A stretch of 64,000 nt of DNA from Rhodospirillales bacterium (GTDB lineage: Bacteria > Pseudomonadota > Alphaproteobacteria > Micavibrionales > Micavibrionaceae): NCBI GenBank assembly GCA_020638175.1, contig JACKJA010000002.1:806001-870000 (forward strand), written 5' to 3'. This document shows positions 1 through 8,302 of this stretch, one piece after another. Below the pieces are notes generated by a model. The model ran no database searches and was not told the DNA's origin. It was given only the letters and a program-made list of their open reading frames with translations. Every line of letters starts with the position of its first letter. Position 1 is the first letter of the stretch. A program made the translations under genes and the position numbers.

Positions 1-1
1 C

Positions 2-325
2 TTTCATTTCCACAGCGTTTTCGTTCAGGTCTTGGTTGATCTGGGTGTTATCGGGGTGCTCCTGATTTCTTTTGTGATCTTGGGGAGTTGTCTGGTGGGG
101 TTGTTCCGGGTGTTGCGGGAGGGCTGTAACACCGAGACAATTTTTCTTCTGGGTATGGCGTTTATGTTTTTGGTCCGTGGTTTCGTCGAAATTGACTTTT
201 TCGGACCGTTTGGCATTGGCGTTCTTTTGTTCTATTTCGTTTGGGCGCGTTTGTTGTTGGGACGCCGGGAGCACAAGGCGCAGATAGCAAAGGAAACGGC
301 GGAAAATCGCGCGGCGGAATCATAG
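2..325 (+). CDS. O-antigen ligase/polymerase-like membrane protein, C-terminal part
   Basis: The reading frame is open from the first bases of the window to the stop at 325, so this is the 3' end of a gene that starts upstream; a TTG at 32 is an internal codon, not a convincing start. The visible part reads FHFHSVFVQVLVDLGVIGVLL, then two hydrophobic segments (including the motif RGFVEIDFFGPFG) and a charged cytoplasmic tail. The pattern of a histidine followed by QVLVDLGVIG is typical of the last periplasmic loop and final helices of the O-antigen ligase/ExoQ/Wzy superfamily, which joins or polymerises lipid-linked glycans at the periplasmic face of the inner membrane. Its place at the edge of a polysaccharide locus fits. 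Assignment rests on about 108 residues only. Confidence 0.6.
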   Translation, partial: FHFHSVFVQVLVDLGVIGVLLISFVILGSCLVGLFRVLREGCNTETIFLLGMAFMFLVRGFVEIDFFGPFGIGVLLFYFVWARLLLGRREHKAQIAKETAENRAAES

Positions 326-399
326 GGTTTTCTTTGCAAAGGCGGGACAAAGATGATAGCGTGCGAAGTAATTCTGGAAAATATTTTTAAGGGTGTGCC

Positions 400-1530
400 T
401 TGTCGCAGGGAAAAGTAGATAATATCAGGAATCCCTACATCCACGGTCTGCGTGGCGTGTTGGCGATGATGCTTGTGGTTTTTCACGTTGTGAATTCCGG
501 CCTGCCGACGTTTGACGGTGCGGTGGCGACGCTTTTCCATGATACGTTCATGACGTTTGAGCGCGGGGTGGAGCTGTTTTTCTGCATCAGCGGCGTGGTG
601 ATCGTGTTCGCCTATCAGAAAGATCCAAGCATCCGGGATTTTGCCATTAACCGCATCACCCGCATTTTCCCGGTGTTGTGGGCGAGCATTTTTGTCATTC
701 TGGGGCTGTCGGTTTTCCAGAGCGACCACTACATTCCCTCCGATCCTCTGACGGTTTTGGGGAACCTGTTTGTTTTGCCGCCGATCGTTCCCATCGGGCT
801 TATTCATCCGGCGGCATGGTCGCTCAGCTATGAATTTTCTTTCTACAGCATGTTTATCCTGTTTTCGCTGGTGGCGCTGGTTTTCCCAAGAAAGCTGGCT
901 TTTGTCGTCGTTGGCGTGGCGGCTTTAACGTTGATTTATTTTCATCCGCGGACGGTTTTCTTCGCTATCGGCGTTTTGATTGCGCTCCTGTCCGGCGTCC
1001 TCCTCAAGGATAAACCGGAAACTGAAAACCGGGGTCGAAAGCTGTTTGGAAGCGGCGCCGTCCTGTTTCTTTCTGTTTTTACCTGTCATATGGCCTTCTC
1101 GGCTCTGGATGCCGAAGGGCACGTTACCTTGCTGAATTTCCTGACGACCCCTTATGCGGCGTTGCTATTCGTACTGGCTCTGGCGTTTGCTTTATACGGG
1201 CTGACAGGCGTTTTTATCGGCGCGGGTCTGTTCTCACGTTTTTTAATCTTGCCGCCGGCACAGTATTTGGGAACGATCAGCTACAGCCTCTATCTCTGGC
1301 AAACCGTGACAATGGCGATCATTAAAAAGGCCATGTATGTTCTGAACCTGCCGGATATTTTGGGGGAATGGTCGCAACTGGGCTTTTTCCTTCTGGCGCT
1401 GGGACCGACATTGATTGTGTCCCATTATTCCCAGAAATATATTGAGCGTGATTTTACCCGCTGGTTGCGCAAAGGGTTAATGAATATGCGCTGGACGACA
1501 ATTTTCCGGATATCAAGAGTGAAGCCGTAA
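400..1530 (+). CDS. Acyltransferase family 3 (OafA/YrhL-like) membrane protein
   Basis: This 376-residue protein is an integral membrane acyltransferase of the type that O-acetylates (or otherwise acylates) cell-surface sugars. Near the N terminus it has HGLRGVLAMMLVVFHV, with the catalytic-type histidine shared with OafA, followed by about ten hydrophobic segments and ISYSLYLWQ near the C terminus, which is also typical. The start is TTG at 400, preceded by AAGGG at a good distance. The stop overlaps the ATG of the next acyltransferase by one base (TAATG), so the two are probably co-translated. The two neighbours are paralogues of nearly equal length and may modify different sugars of one polymer. 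Substrate not determinable. Confidence 0.85.
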   Translation: MSQGKVDNIRNPYIHGLRGVLAMMLVVFHVVNSGLPTFDGAVATLFHDTFMTFERGVELFFCISGVVIVFAYQKDPSIRDFAINRITRIFPVLWASIFVILGLSVFQSDHYIPSDPLTVLGNLFVLPPIVPIGLIHPAAWSLSYEFSFYSMFILFSLVALVFPRKLAFVVVGVAALTLIYFHPRTVFFAIGVLIALLSGVLLKDKPETENRGRKLFGSGAVLFLSVFTCHMAFSALDAEGHVTLLNFLTTPYAALLFVLALAFALYGLTGVFIGAGLFSRFLILPPAQYLGTISYSLYLWQTVTMAIIKKAMYVLNLPDILGEWSQLGFFLLALGPTLIVSHYSQKYIERDFTRWLRKGLMNMRWTTIFRISRVKP

Positions 1531-2667
1531 TGAAGGGCGATCAAAGCGTTCAGCCGAAATCACAACGATTTCACGGCCTGGATTCCCTGCGTGGGATTGC
1601 CGCACTGGTTGTGGTGTTTAACCATTTTTACGGCGTAATTCCGGCGCTGGCGTCTTCCGAGAATTGGCTGTTTTCGTACACGCCGCTGCACACACTGATC
1701 GCTGGCCGGCAAGCCGTCATTATCTTTTTCGTGCTGAGTGGATTTGTGCTTTCCCTTCCCTATGTTCAGGGCCGTGCCCCCCCCTTATAGCGCTTATGTT
1801 ATCCGCCGGGTTTGCCGCATATATATCCCGTTTCTTGTGACAATTGTGCTGGCGGGCGCTCTCTGGCTGATAGCGGCGGCCCCCGACCTGACCAGGGCCC
1901 CCTATGGCGGTGACTGGTCACATCCGGTCGATGCGGGTGTGTTTTTATCTCACATCCTCATGAGCGGTTTGACGGATGGCAATGTTTTGAACCCGCCAAT
2001 CTGGACGCTTATCATTGAAATGCGGGTGTCTTTGATCTTTCCGCTGCTCGTAATCCTGATGACCCGTTTTTCATGGGGTGGATTGCTGGGGAGTTTTATT
2101 TTGGGCTTTGTCGCCGCCAAGATATTTTCCCGGTTTGATGGATCCTATAATTTCTATATGGCGGAAACCGTAACGGGGGCACTTTTGTTGACGGTTTACT
2201 ACATCCCGTTTTTTCTGCTGGGTATTATGATTGCCAGCCGGATGGAATTACTGAAAACATGGATGGCGCGTGTGCCGTACGGCATTCATCTGGTGGTTGT
2301 GGCCCTGATATTTTTGACGCCCCATGGTTGGTTGAATAATCACTTTACAATCGTTGAGCTATGGTACGGCGGCGCGGCTGTTTACTTTGTATTATGTTGT
2401 ATCAGTTTCGAGCGCGTAGACCGGGTTTTGTTGACCCCGGCTCTGCAATGGCTCGGCAAGGTTTCGTATAGCCTGTATCTTGTTCACCTGCCGGTAATGC
2501 TGACGATTTTGTATTTGTTCGGCGATAAAATACCTGTTCCTGTGACTTTGTTATTGGCGCTGCCTGTTATCTTAGGGGCCGCAGATATATTCAACCGGTT
2601 CGTAGAGATGCCGGCGATGCGGTTGGGTAAAAAGATAACAAAATCCGCGTCTACGCCGTTAAAATAG
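1530..2667 (+). pseudogene. Acyltransferase family 3, frameshifted at a C8 tract
   Basis: Two overlapping frames together form one OafA/YrhL-like acyltransferase. The first (1530-1790) carries the start of the family, including GLDSLRGIAALVVVFNHF and VIIFFVLSGFVLSLP. It then runs into a tract of eight C at 1777-1784 and stops at 1790. The second frame takes over at the same place with YSAYVIRRVCRIYIPF and continues through the remaining membrane segments to GKVSYSLYLVHLP and the stop at 2667. With seven C the frames join as GRAPPYSAYV and give about 378 residues, almost the length of the 376-residue upstream paralogue. As written, only an 86-residue fragment is made. The cause may be real slipped-strand (phase) variation or a homopolymer sequencing error. 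The 3' end overlaps the convergent phage-like gene by 17 bases. Confidence 0.85.
1777..1784. repeat. Poly-C tract (C8) at the acyltransferase frameshift
   Basis: Eight consecutive C residues lie inside the acyltransferase reading frame. Changing the length to seven (or ten) restores the full gene. Tracts of this kind in glycan-modifying acyltransferases are known phase-variation switches in several Gram-negative bacteria; whether that applies here is inference. Confidence 0.8.
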
Positions 2668-3826
2668 GCAGCATCGTTTGATCCAGAACCCCGTCCGCAA
2701 AGAACGTCATGCGCGGGAAATACCCGTTAATGCACAGGGCCATCGCCCCGTTAGTACCGAAGTCAAAGTGCGTGGCGGCAGAGGCGAGGCTCCCGGCCCC
2801 GCTGGCCACGGCATTACCGTTAGCGCATATATAGCTGTTGCCGCCGCTGTCGATAAACCCGGCAATCTTGTTCACCGTGTCCCAGCCATGGATAAATTCC
2901 CCGGCGCTGGTCATGGCGTTCTCGAATGTTACCGACCCATTGGCATTAATCCGCCCCTGTCCGCCCGTCGAGTCCGACACAATAAATCCGGTGGATGTAT
3001 CATCGCGGTCCGCGCCGATTTCCATGTAAAACCCGAACGCGCCTTTCAGCAAAGTCCCCAGCCCGGTATGCGTGGCCACGGTACAGGTCGGGCGGTCGCC
3101 GTAATAGCTGATCCACGGGTCGGCCCGGTAGGTCGGCGGCAACTTAAACCCGGCACAGGCGGACATGAAGTAATCGACCGTCACTACATCGCCGCTGGTC
3201 CCCAGCCGTATCCCGGCATAGTGGTTTGTTCCCGGCGTGCCGCCTTTCGTAACCTCGAACCGCTGCCAATCGCCTGTGATTGTAACGGCTTCCCACGTCA
3301 CCCCGTCATCTTGCAACAGCTCAACCGTGCCGCTGCCGGAAATGCGCTTGATAAACACACTCACCAGCGGCGTAATCGGGTTGGCGCTGGATATATTCTG
3401 GATTGCGGTGGCGTTGTTCGCCGTGGCCGTTAACTGGCAAGCGCCGTTGGCATCGTTGTTTGGGTAGCCCGTAACATTTTTGGCCACGGTCATATTGGTC
3501 TTGGCCCACAGCGCATTCGTCAGATCGCGGGTGTATTTCAGGCAAGACCCCCAGTCATTAATCACCCACAGCCCTCTGTCCGTCCGGTGCAGGACGCTGC
3601 CGCTGTTATATTGATAGGTGCCATCGGCTTTCAGATCATAGCGGGCATTATACCCCCGGTTTTGCAGTAAATACGCGCCCAGCGATCCGCCGGTATAGGT
3701 GCCGGTCACAAAGTCCAGATCATACGTGTTCAGCGCGAGGATTTCCGCCGCCGTAGGGCCGGACGGGGCCGAAGCCTGTATTGTACGTTGCGCAGGGCTC
3801 ATGCCTCTGCCGATGGTGTAAAGCAT
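2651..3826 (-). CDS. Phage head-spike/tail-fibre-like carbohydrate-binding protein
   Basis: This 391-residue protein resembles phage head spike fibre and tail proteins. The stretch YTRDLTNALWAKTNMTVAKN, followed by a predicted beta-sandwich with TPLVSVFIKRISGSGTVELL and a Trp-rich strand (DWQRFEV), is the pattern of the phage spike-fibre domain that often precedes receptor-binding modules. The C-terminal third is Gly/Asn/Ser-rich, as in fibre tips. The ATG is preceded by AAAGGAG, an unusually strong ribosome-binding site for this window. No terminase, capsid, tail or integrase gene is nearby, so it is isolated. It is convergent with, and overlaps, the acyltransferase by 17 bases. It may be a phage remnant or a domesticated glycan-binding surface protein. 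It has no obvious signal peptide. Confidence 0.65.
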   Translation of the reverse strand: MLYTIGRGMSPAQRTIQASAPSGPTAAEILALNTYDLDFVTGTYTGGSLGAYLLQNRGYNARYDLKADGTYQYNSGSVLHRTDRGLWVINDWGSCLKYTRDLTNALWAKTNMTVAKNVTGYPNNDANGACQLTATANNATAIQNISSANPITPLVSVFIKRISGSGTVELLQDDGVTWEAVTITGDWQRFEVTKGGTPGTNHYAGIRLGTSGDVVTVDYFMSACAGFKLPPTYRADPWISYYGDRPTCTVATHTGLGTLLKGAFGFYMEIGADRDDTSTGFIVSDSTGGQGRINANGSVTFENAMTSAGEFIHGWDTVNKIAGFIDSGGNSYICANGNAVASGAGSLASAATHFDFGTNGAMALCINGYFPRMTFFADGVLDQTMLPILTA

Positions 3827-3877
3827 GGGGAGACTCCTTTATGGTCATGTTTGGGTAATGGGGCGCAGGGCGCAAAG

Positions 3878-3916
3878 CAAACAGGCGGTCTCCCCTGGAT
3901 AGATTCCCCCTGTTTG
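3878..3916. repeat. Inverted repeat upstream of the phage-like gene
   Basis: The 8-base arms CAAACAGG (3878-3885) and CCTGTTTG (3909-3916) enclose 23 bases. The structure lies in the leader of the phage-like gene on the minus strand, about 50 bases before its start. There is no clear T-run after it, so a terminator is unlikely; an operator or leader hairpin is possible. The rest of 3827-4081 holds nothing else recognisable. Confidence 0.35.
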
Positions 3917-4081
3917 TGAATAAATTCCTATCACGAGTTGCGCCTCATGTCAAGGTTGCAATTTCCCGGAGAATGGTGTTTTTAAGGATGTTTGCCAGAA
4001 AGAAAAATTATATTTTACAGTCTTTTTAAGGTAAAAATACGGACTCTAAATAGCCGTCAATTAAAAGGGGGGAAGAAAGGA

Positions 4082-4600
4082 ATGCGTCTATGGATAATAT
4101 TGAAAGAAACAGTTCTTTTGTGGGCGGTAAATCTTCCTATTCGTTCATCAAAAGTAGACCGTAACAGATGGAGATTATTGCGGTTTTTAGGGGTGAAAAT
4201 AGAAAATTGCACTATATGCCCTCCAATTTGTATAGCGACTTATAATGGATTTAATCGATTAACCATAGGGGGCGGAACGTACATTAATACTGGCTTTAGA
4301 ACTGGTTTTGTAGAGCCATCAACAATTACCGTAGGAAGCCTTTGTAATATAGGTCCTAATGTTAATTTGGAAACGGGATACCACGATCTGATGTGGTCTT
4401 CTGAAACAAAATGGGGCGGCGGTGGTAAATCCATCGAGATTAAAGATAAATGTTGGCTGGGAATGAACGTGACGGTTCTTGGCGGTGTAACTATTGGAGA
4501 GGGCGCTGTGATTGCGGCTGGTGCTGTCGTTACCAAGGATGTTGAACCATACACTTTAATGGCGGGGGTTCCTGCGAAGAAAATTCGTTCCTTAAAGTGA
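4082..4600 (+). CDS. Hexapeptide-repeat O-acetyltransferase
   Basis: This 172-residue protein belongs to the left-handed beta-helix acetyltransferases (NodL/LacA/maltose acetyltransferase type), which move acetyl from acetyl-CoA to a sugar hydroxyl. The repeats are visible as LTIGGGTYI, ITVGSLCNIGPNVNLE, CWLGMNVTVLGGVTIGEGAVIAAGAVVTKDV, and the family ending LMAGVPAKKI. The probable catalytic histidine is in ETGYHDL. I place the start at ATG 4082 behind GGGGGGAAG; the frame continues upstream to a TTG at 3992, but that extension does not resemble the family. The gene is visibly more AT-rich than its neighbours, which suggests recent acquisition. It likely decorates the surface polysaccharide. 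Confidence 0.85.
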   Translation: MRLWIILKETVLLWAVNLPIRSSKVDRNRWRLLRFLGVKIENCTICPPICIATYNGFNRLTIGGGTYINTGFRTGFVEPSTITVGSLCNIGPNVNLETGYHDLMWSSETKWGGGGKSIEIKDKCWLGMNVTVLGGVTIGEGAVIAAGAVVTKDVEPYTLMAGVPAKKIRSLK

Positions 4601-4649
4601 ACGAAGTCATTAGGGATTCAAAAAAAGTATAGAATAATAGAAAATTGAT

Positions 4650-5290
4650 ATGGGAAAAAAAATAGAGAGATTTCGGGTAATTCTAAGATTTTTGGAATTG
4701 GCCTGAATAAAACCGGGACAACTACATTAAATATATGTGGTAATATATTAGGTCTACAGTGTTCCACGTATGATTTGGGTTTGGTAAAAGATGTTATCCG
4801 GAATGATTACAGCCGTTTAAAGAGGGTGGTCGAGCAAAACGATTTGTTCGAAGATTGGCCGTATCCCCTGATCTATAAAGAACTTGATGAAATGCTTCCG
4901 GGCAGCAAATTTATTCTGACCGTTCGAAAGAATGAACGGAAATGGCTGGAGAGCTTGAAAAAACACACAATTCTTGTGAAGCCGCTGCTTCCATGTAATC
5001 GCTGGGCATATGGATATTATTATCCTCATGGCCACGAACAAGGGCATATAGATGTTTATAACAGGCATAACGAAGAAGTACGGAACTATTTTAAAGACCG
5101 TCCGGATGATTTTCTTGAAATATGCTGGGAAAATGGTGATGGCTGGGAGAAATTATGTTCTTTTCTGGGGAAAGATATCCCCGATGAATCCTTCCCGCAT
5201 GCGAACAAGGCGGGACAAATATATGCATCCCGAAAAAGGAAAATAGTGAACCAGATACTCTGCCGGCTATTGTCGGTAGTAAAAGTCTAG
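4650..5290 (+). pseudogene. Sulfotransferase, frame broken at an A8 tract near the start
   Basis: The frame from about 4688 to 5290 encodes a PAPS-dependent sulfotransferase. The 5'-phosphosulfate loop is IFGIGLNKTGTTTLN, and the 3'-phosphate region is KFILTVRKNERKWLESL. This frame has no ATG before the loop; upstream it runs only to a stop at 4646-4648. The nearest ATG (4650) is in another frame and reaches the sulfotransferase frame only if one A is added to the tract of eight A at 4655-4662, or if ribosomes slip back by one on it. The repaired protein would have about 213 residues. ATG 4775, which leaves about 171 residues, would lack the cofactor loop. AT-rich like the preceding gene. It would add sulfate to a sugar, unusual for a bacterial capsule. 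Confidence 0.75.
4655..4662. repeat. Poly-A tract (A8) at the start of the sulfotransferase
   Basis: Eight A residues follow ATG GG and separate the only plausible ATG from the sulfotransferase frame by one base. It is a classic slippery sequence for -1 slippage, a possible phase-variation tract, or a homopolymer read error. A similar A8 run at 12761-12768, inside the co-polymerase gene, is in frame. Confidence 0.75.
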
Positions 5291-5304
5291 CTATAGTGCA
5301 TCTC

Positions 5305-6372
5305 ATGAAAATCCTGTTTGCCACCGCACACCCGTTTTTGCCCCAGATGGTCGGGGGGCTGCAATCGTCCTCTCATACGCTGGCGACGCGTTTGCGCGCG
5401 CGCGGGCATGAGGTGTCCTTTTTATGCGCCCTGATGCCCGGCGGGTACTGGGGGGCGCGCGGGCGCCTGATTCAAAAACTGTTTCGGCGCAAAACCGCCC
5501 GCGATACCCAGCCCGGCTACCCGGTCTGGCGCTCGTGGTTCCCGTGGGAGGGCATGGCCGAGGTTGTCGCTCGCGATAAGCCCGACGTTGTCGTTGTGCT
5601 GGCGCGCCAGCCGGTGAAAATGGCGCTGGCCGCGCAAAAGCTGGGCCTGCCTGTGCTGATGATGTTGCAGGATGTCGAAATCGACGATCACGGCGGGGCG
5701 TTTGCTGATCTGGGGGCGGTGCCCTGCGTGGCCAATTCACAATTTACCGCCGATTTTTACCGCGATCATTTTGGCGTCGATCCGGGGGTCATTCATCCGA
5801 TTATCAACGGCGCGGCGTACCGGACGGCGACCACGCGGGAAAATGTGACCTTTATCAACCCCCAGCCGGTCAAGGGGCTGGATATCGCACTGGCCGTGGC
5901 GCAGGCCTGCCCGGATATTCCGTTTTCGTTTGTCGAGGGCTGGCCGCTGAAACCGGCGGAACGGGAAAGCCTGATGACGGCCTTGGCGGCTTTGCCCAAT
6001 GTCGCGCTTCATCCGCCGGTCAGGGACATGAAGAAAATTTATGGCCGCTGTAAAATCCTTTTGGCCCCCAGCCGCTGGCAGGAAGCCTATGGCCGGGTCG
6101 CCAGCGAACCGCAATTCAGCGGCATTCCCGTCGTAGCGTCGGGCCGGGGCGGCTTGCCGGAAGCCGTCGGGCCGGGCGGCTTCCTGGTTGATCCCGACGG
6201 TCCGCTGGATGATTGGATTACCGCCGTTCGTCGGCTTTGGGACGACGCCGCGTTCTACGAAAAAACAAGCGAAGCGGCGCGGGCGCATGCCGCGCGCCCG
6301 GCGCTGGACCCGGAAACGCAGGTCGATATGTGGGAAGCGGCGATTAAGGCTGCGGCGTCAAAAGCGCCCTGA
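5305..6372 (+). CDS. Glycosyltransferase family 4
   Basis: This 355-residue GT-B enzyme probably adds a sugar from a nucleotide donor to the growing lipid-linked repeat unit at the cytoplasmic face of the membrane. The N terminus MKILFATAHPFLPQMVGG is the acceptor-side Rossmann start of GT4 enzymes. The donor-binding C-terminal domain contains EAYGRVASEPQFSGIPVVAS followed by GGLPEAVGPGGFLV (around residues 260-295), with the conserved E-x7-E spacing. ATG 5305 is preferred over GTG 5296 because it matches the family start. GC content rises sharply here relative to the two preceding genes. The 3' end overlaps the convergent GT2 gene by 29 bases. Confidence 0.88.
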   Translation: MKILFATAHPFLPQMVGGLQSSSHTLATRLRARGHEVSFLCALMPGGYWGARGRLIQKLFRRKTARDTQPGYPVWRSWFPWEGMAEVVARDKPDVVVVLARQPVKMALAAQKLGLPVLMMLQDVEIDDHGGAFADLGAVPCVANSQFTADFYRDHFGVDPGVIHPIINGAAYRTATTRENVTFINPQPVKGLDIALAVAQACPDIPFSFVEGWPLKPAERESLMTALAALPNVALHPPVRDMKKIYGRCKILLAPSRWQEAYGRVASEPQFSGIPVVASGRGGLPEAVGPGGFLVDPDGPLDDWITAVRRLWDDAAFYEKTSEAARAHAARPALDPETQVDMWEAAIKAAASKAP

Positions 6373-7261
6373 GATACAGCCCCATCCCCTTCAGATTGCA
6401 CAGCAGGAGATATTTAAAGGAAAGCCCGTATTCCGGGATATAAAGGCTTTCGCCGGCTTTGATCTCCCGGATCAGGTTCTTGATATCCCAGATAAACGGC
6501 CGGCAGAAATTCGGGTGGATAAACAGGTATTTAAGGTATACCGCGCCGCTACCGATAAAGTAGCCGCTTAACAGTTTCTTTCCTTCTTCCGCCGTTTTCC
6601 GCCCGTGTGCGTGATAAACCGTCATATCGGGAACATATTGGACGGGAAATCCGGCCAGATAAACACGGTAGATAAAATCCGTATCCTCTGATCCGGGAAT
6701 AAAGGTGCCCGGCCCCAGCCGTTCGCTGAAAAAGCCAACGGTTTCTATGATTTTCCGGGGGAACGCCATGTTGCATCCGGATACCGCGCCGCGCATTGTT
6801 TTGTAACGGGCATCATTTTGGCTTCTTTCCCATGTCTGTATGTCGGGGTCTGTTTTAAAGGTCAGGCGTAAATCCGTCGGGTCGGGCAGCTCTATTCGCC
6901 CGCCGCGCACGGTCGGTATCTTGTCCGCTTCGGCATGCTTCAAGGCATCCCGGACATGGTTTTTATCAAGGCGGCAATCGTCATCGGTAAAGATCAACAA
7001 ATCGCCCTTTGCCTCACGAACGGCCATATTACGGGCTCTGGAAACGCCCTTGCGCGGTTCGGACAGCAAACGAAAGGGAACGGGGCAGTTTTCTGCCCAT
7101 GCCGTCACGCGGGCCGCGGTGTCGTCTTCCGATCCGTTATCGACGACAATAATTTCCTTTTGCGGGATATCGACCGTTTTCAGGGCTTCGACCATGGAAT
7201 CCAGACAGGGCGTAATGGCATGGGCCCGGTTGCGGGTGCAGACGATAACGGAAACGTTCAT
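6344..7261 (-). CDS. Glycosyltransferase family 2
   Basis: This 305-residue GT-A enzyme starts with VSVIVCTRNRAHAITPCLDS and has the nucleotide-binding IIVVDNGSEDDT, the metal-binding TDDDCR, and the later acidic GSEDTDF typical of the family. It is a paralogue of the adjacent upstream gene, sharing near-identical N-terminal motifs and a common C-terminal region with EEGKKLLSGYFIGSGA. Its ATG overlaps the stop of that gene by four bases (ATGA), so the two are translationally coupled. The C-terminal region has hydrophobic, possibly membrane-associated stretches. The sugar donor and acceptor cannot be read from the sequence. Confidence 0.88.
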   Translation of the reverse strand: MNVSVIVCTRNRAHAITPCLDSMVEALKTVDIPQKEIIVVDNGSEDDTAARVTAWAENCPVPFRLLSEPRKGVSRARNMAVREAKGDLLIFTDDDCRLDKNHVRDALKHAEADKIPTVRGGRIELPDPTDLRLTFKTDPDIQTWERSQNDARYKTMRGAVSGCNMAFPRKIIETVGFFSERLGPGTFIPGSEDTDFIYRVYLAGFPVQYVPDMTVYHAHGRKTAEEGKKLLSGYFIGSGAVYLKYLFIHPNFCRPFIWDIKNLIREIKAGESLYIPEYGLSFKYLLLCNLKGMGLYLRALLTPQP

Positions 7262-8220
7262 GCGGCGGCTCCCGGCTTGTTTGTCTGTTTTGAAGAGGGC
7301 GCGGGCAAAAGGGACGACAGGTTAACGCGGATAAACAGGAAAAATCCTTTGATATTACAGACCGTTCTTTGCTTATACGAAAATTTCAGAACCTTGAAAT
7401 GCCGGTCCTGACCCGTCAGGATATCCTTGATCGTTTTTTTCGTATCAATGAAAAAGTTGCGGCATAATTGGGGCGCGGAAAACATGTATTTGGCGTATAA
7501 GGCACCGTCGCCAATAAAATAGCCCTGAAGCAATTTCTTACCTTCTTCGTATTGCGTGCGCCCGTGAAAATGGTGAACAACCATGTCCGGGACATATTCA
7601 ATCAGAATATCCGCCAGATAAGCCCGGTAAATGTAATCAAGATCCTCGCCGCCCGGAATTTTCGTGCCGGCCCCCAGTCTTTCATCGAAATCGCCGAGGG
7701 TACGGGCGACTTCTTTTCTCATCACCATGTTACAGCCGACAATCGCGTTCCCGAAATGCTCATGCTGGCTATCGGGATCGTTTTTGCGCCAGCGCTGGAT
7801 GTCTTTTGCGGTTTTTATGGACAGGGGCAGATCGCCGGGGTTGCCCAGTTCGACCCGGCCGCCACGGAGGACGAGGCCACTATCGGCGGCGTCATGGCGC
7901 AGGGCATCTATAATGTAATCGGGATCCATCCGGCAATCATCATCGGTCCAGACCAGAATGTCTCCCTGAGCTGTGCGCAGCGCGCAATTACGGGCACAGG
8001 ACAGGCCCGGCCGTGGCTCGGTTACAAGATTGACGGGAAAGGTCTGATCTTTGGCCCATTCTTTCACGCGGGCCGACGTGTCATCTGTCGATCCGTTGTC
8101 GACGACGACGATCTCGGCTGTAACGGGCTGGGCTTTCCCCAGCGCCGCCGCCACGGAATCCAGGCAGGGGGTAATGGCGTGGGCGCGGTTGCGCGTGCAA
8201 ATGATAACGGAAATCTTCAT
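7258..8220 (-). CDS. Glycosyltransferase family 2
   Basis: This 320-residue GT-A enzyme is the first gene of a pair. Motifs are ISVIICTRNRAHAITPCLDS, EIVVVDNGSTDDT, WTDDDCRM and GGEDLDYIYRAYL, covering the nucleotide-binding and metal-binding sites. AGGAGGGG lies about nine bases before the ATG, a strong ribosome-binding site. It overlaps the following paralogue by four bases. The pair looks like a tandem duplication, and the two enzymes may add successive related residues to the repeat unit (inference). Confidence 0.88.
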   Translation of the reverse strand: MKISVIICTRNRAHAITPCLDSVAAALGKAQPVTAEIVVVDNGSTDDTSARVKEWAKDQTFPVNLVTEPRPGLSCARNCALRTAQGDILVWTDDDCRMDPDYIIDALRHDAADSGLVLRGGRVELGNPGDLPLSIKTAKDIQRWRKNDPDSQHEHFGNAIVGCNMVMRKEVARTLGDFDERLGAGTKIPGGEDLDYIYRAYLADILIEYVPDMVVHHFHGRTQYEEGKKLLQGYFIGDGALYAKYMFSAPQLCRNFFIDTKKTIKDILTGQDRHFKVLKFSYKQRTVCNIKGFFLFIRVNLSSLLPAPSSKQTNKPGAAA

Positions 8221-8302
8221 AGTCTTTTACCCCTCCTGTTTTCGCCGTTTTTTATAAGTTTCTGGAAACAGTTATATGCTCTGATAACATTTAAATAAAT
8301 AC

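Noticed and set aside
2678..3433. A 251-codon open frame opposite the phage-like gene
   Set aside because: Low-complexity Arg/Pro/Gly-rich product, typical of a shadow of a GC-rich gene; the minus-strand gene has a strong ribosome-binding site and family motifs.
2651..3826. Prophage
   Set aside because: Only one phage-like gene; no integrase, terminase, capsid, lysis gene or attachment-site repeat was seen around it.
3992..4081. TTG start for a longer acetyltransferase
   Set aside because: The extra 30 residues do not match the family, and a better ATG with a purine-rich ribosome-binding region lies at 4082.
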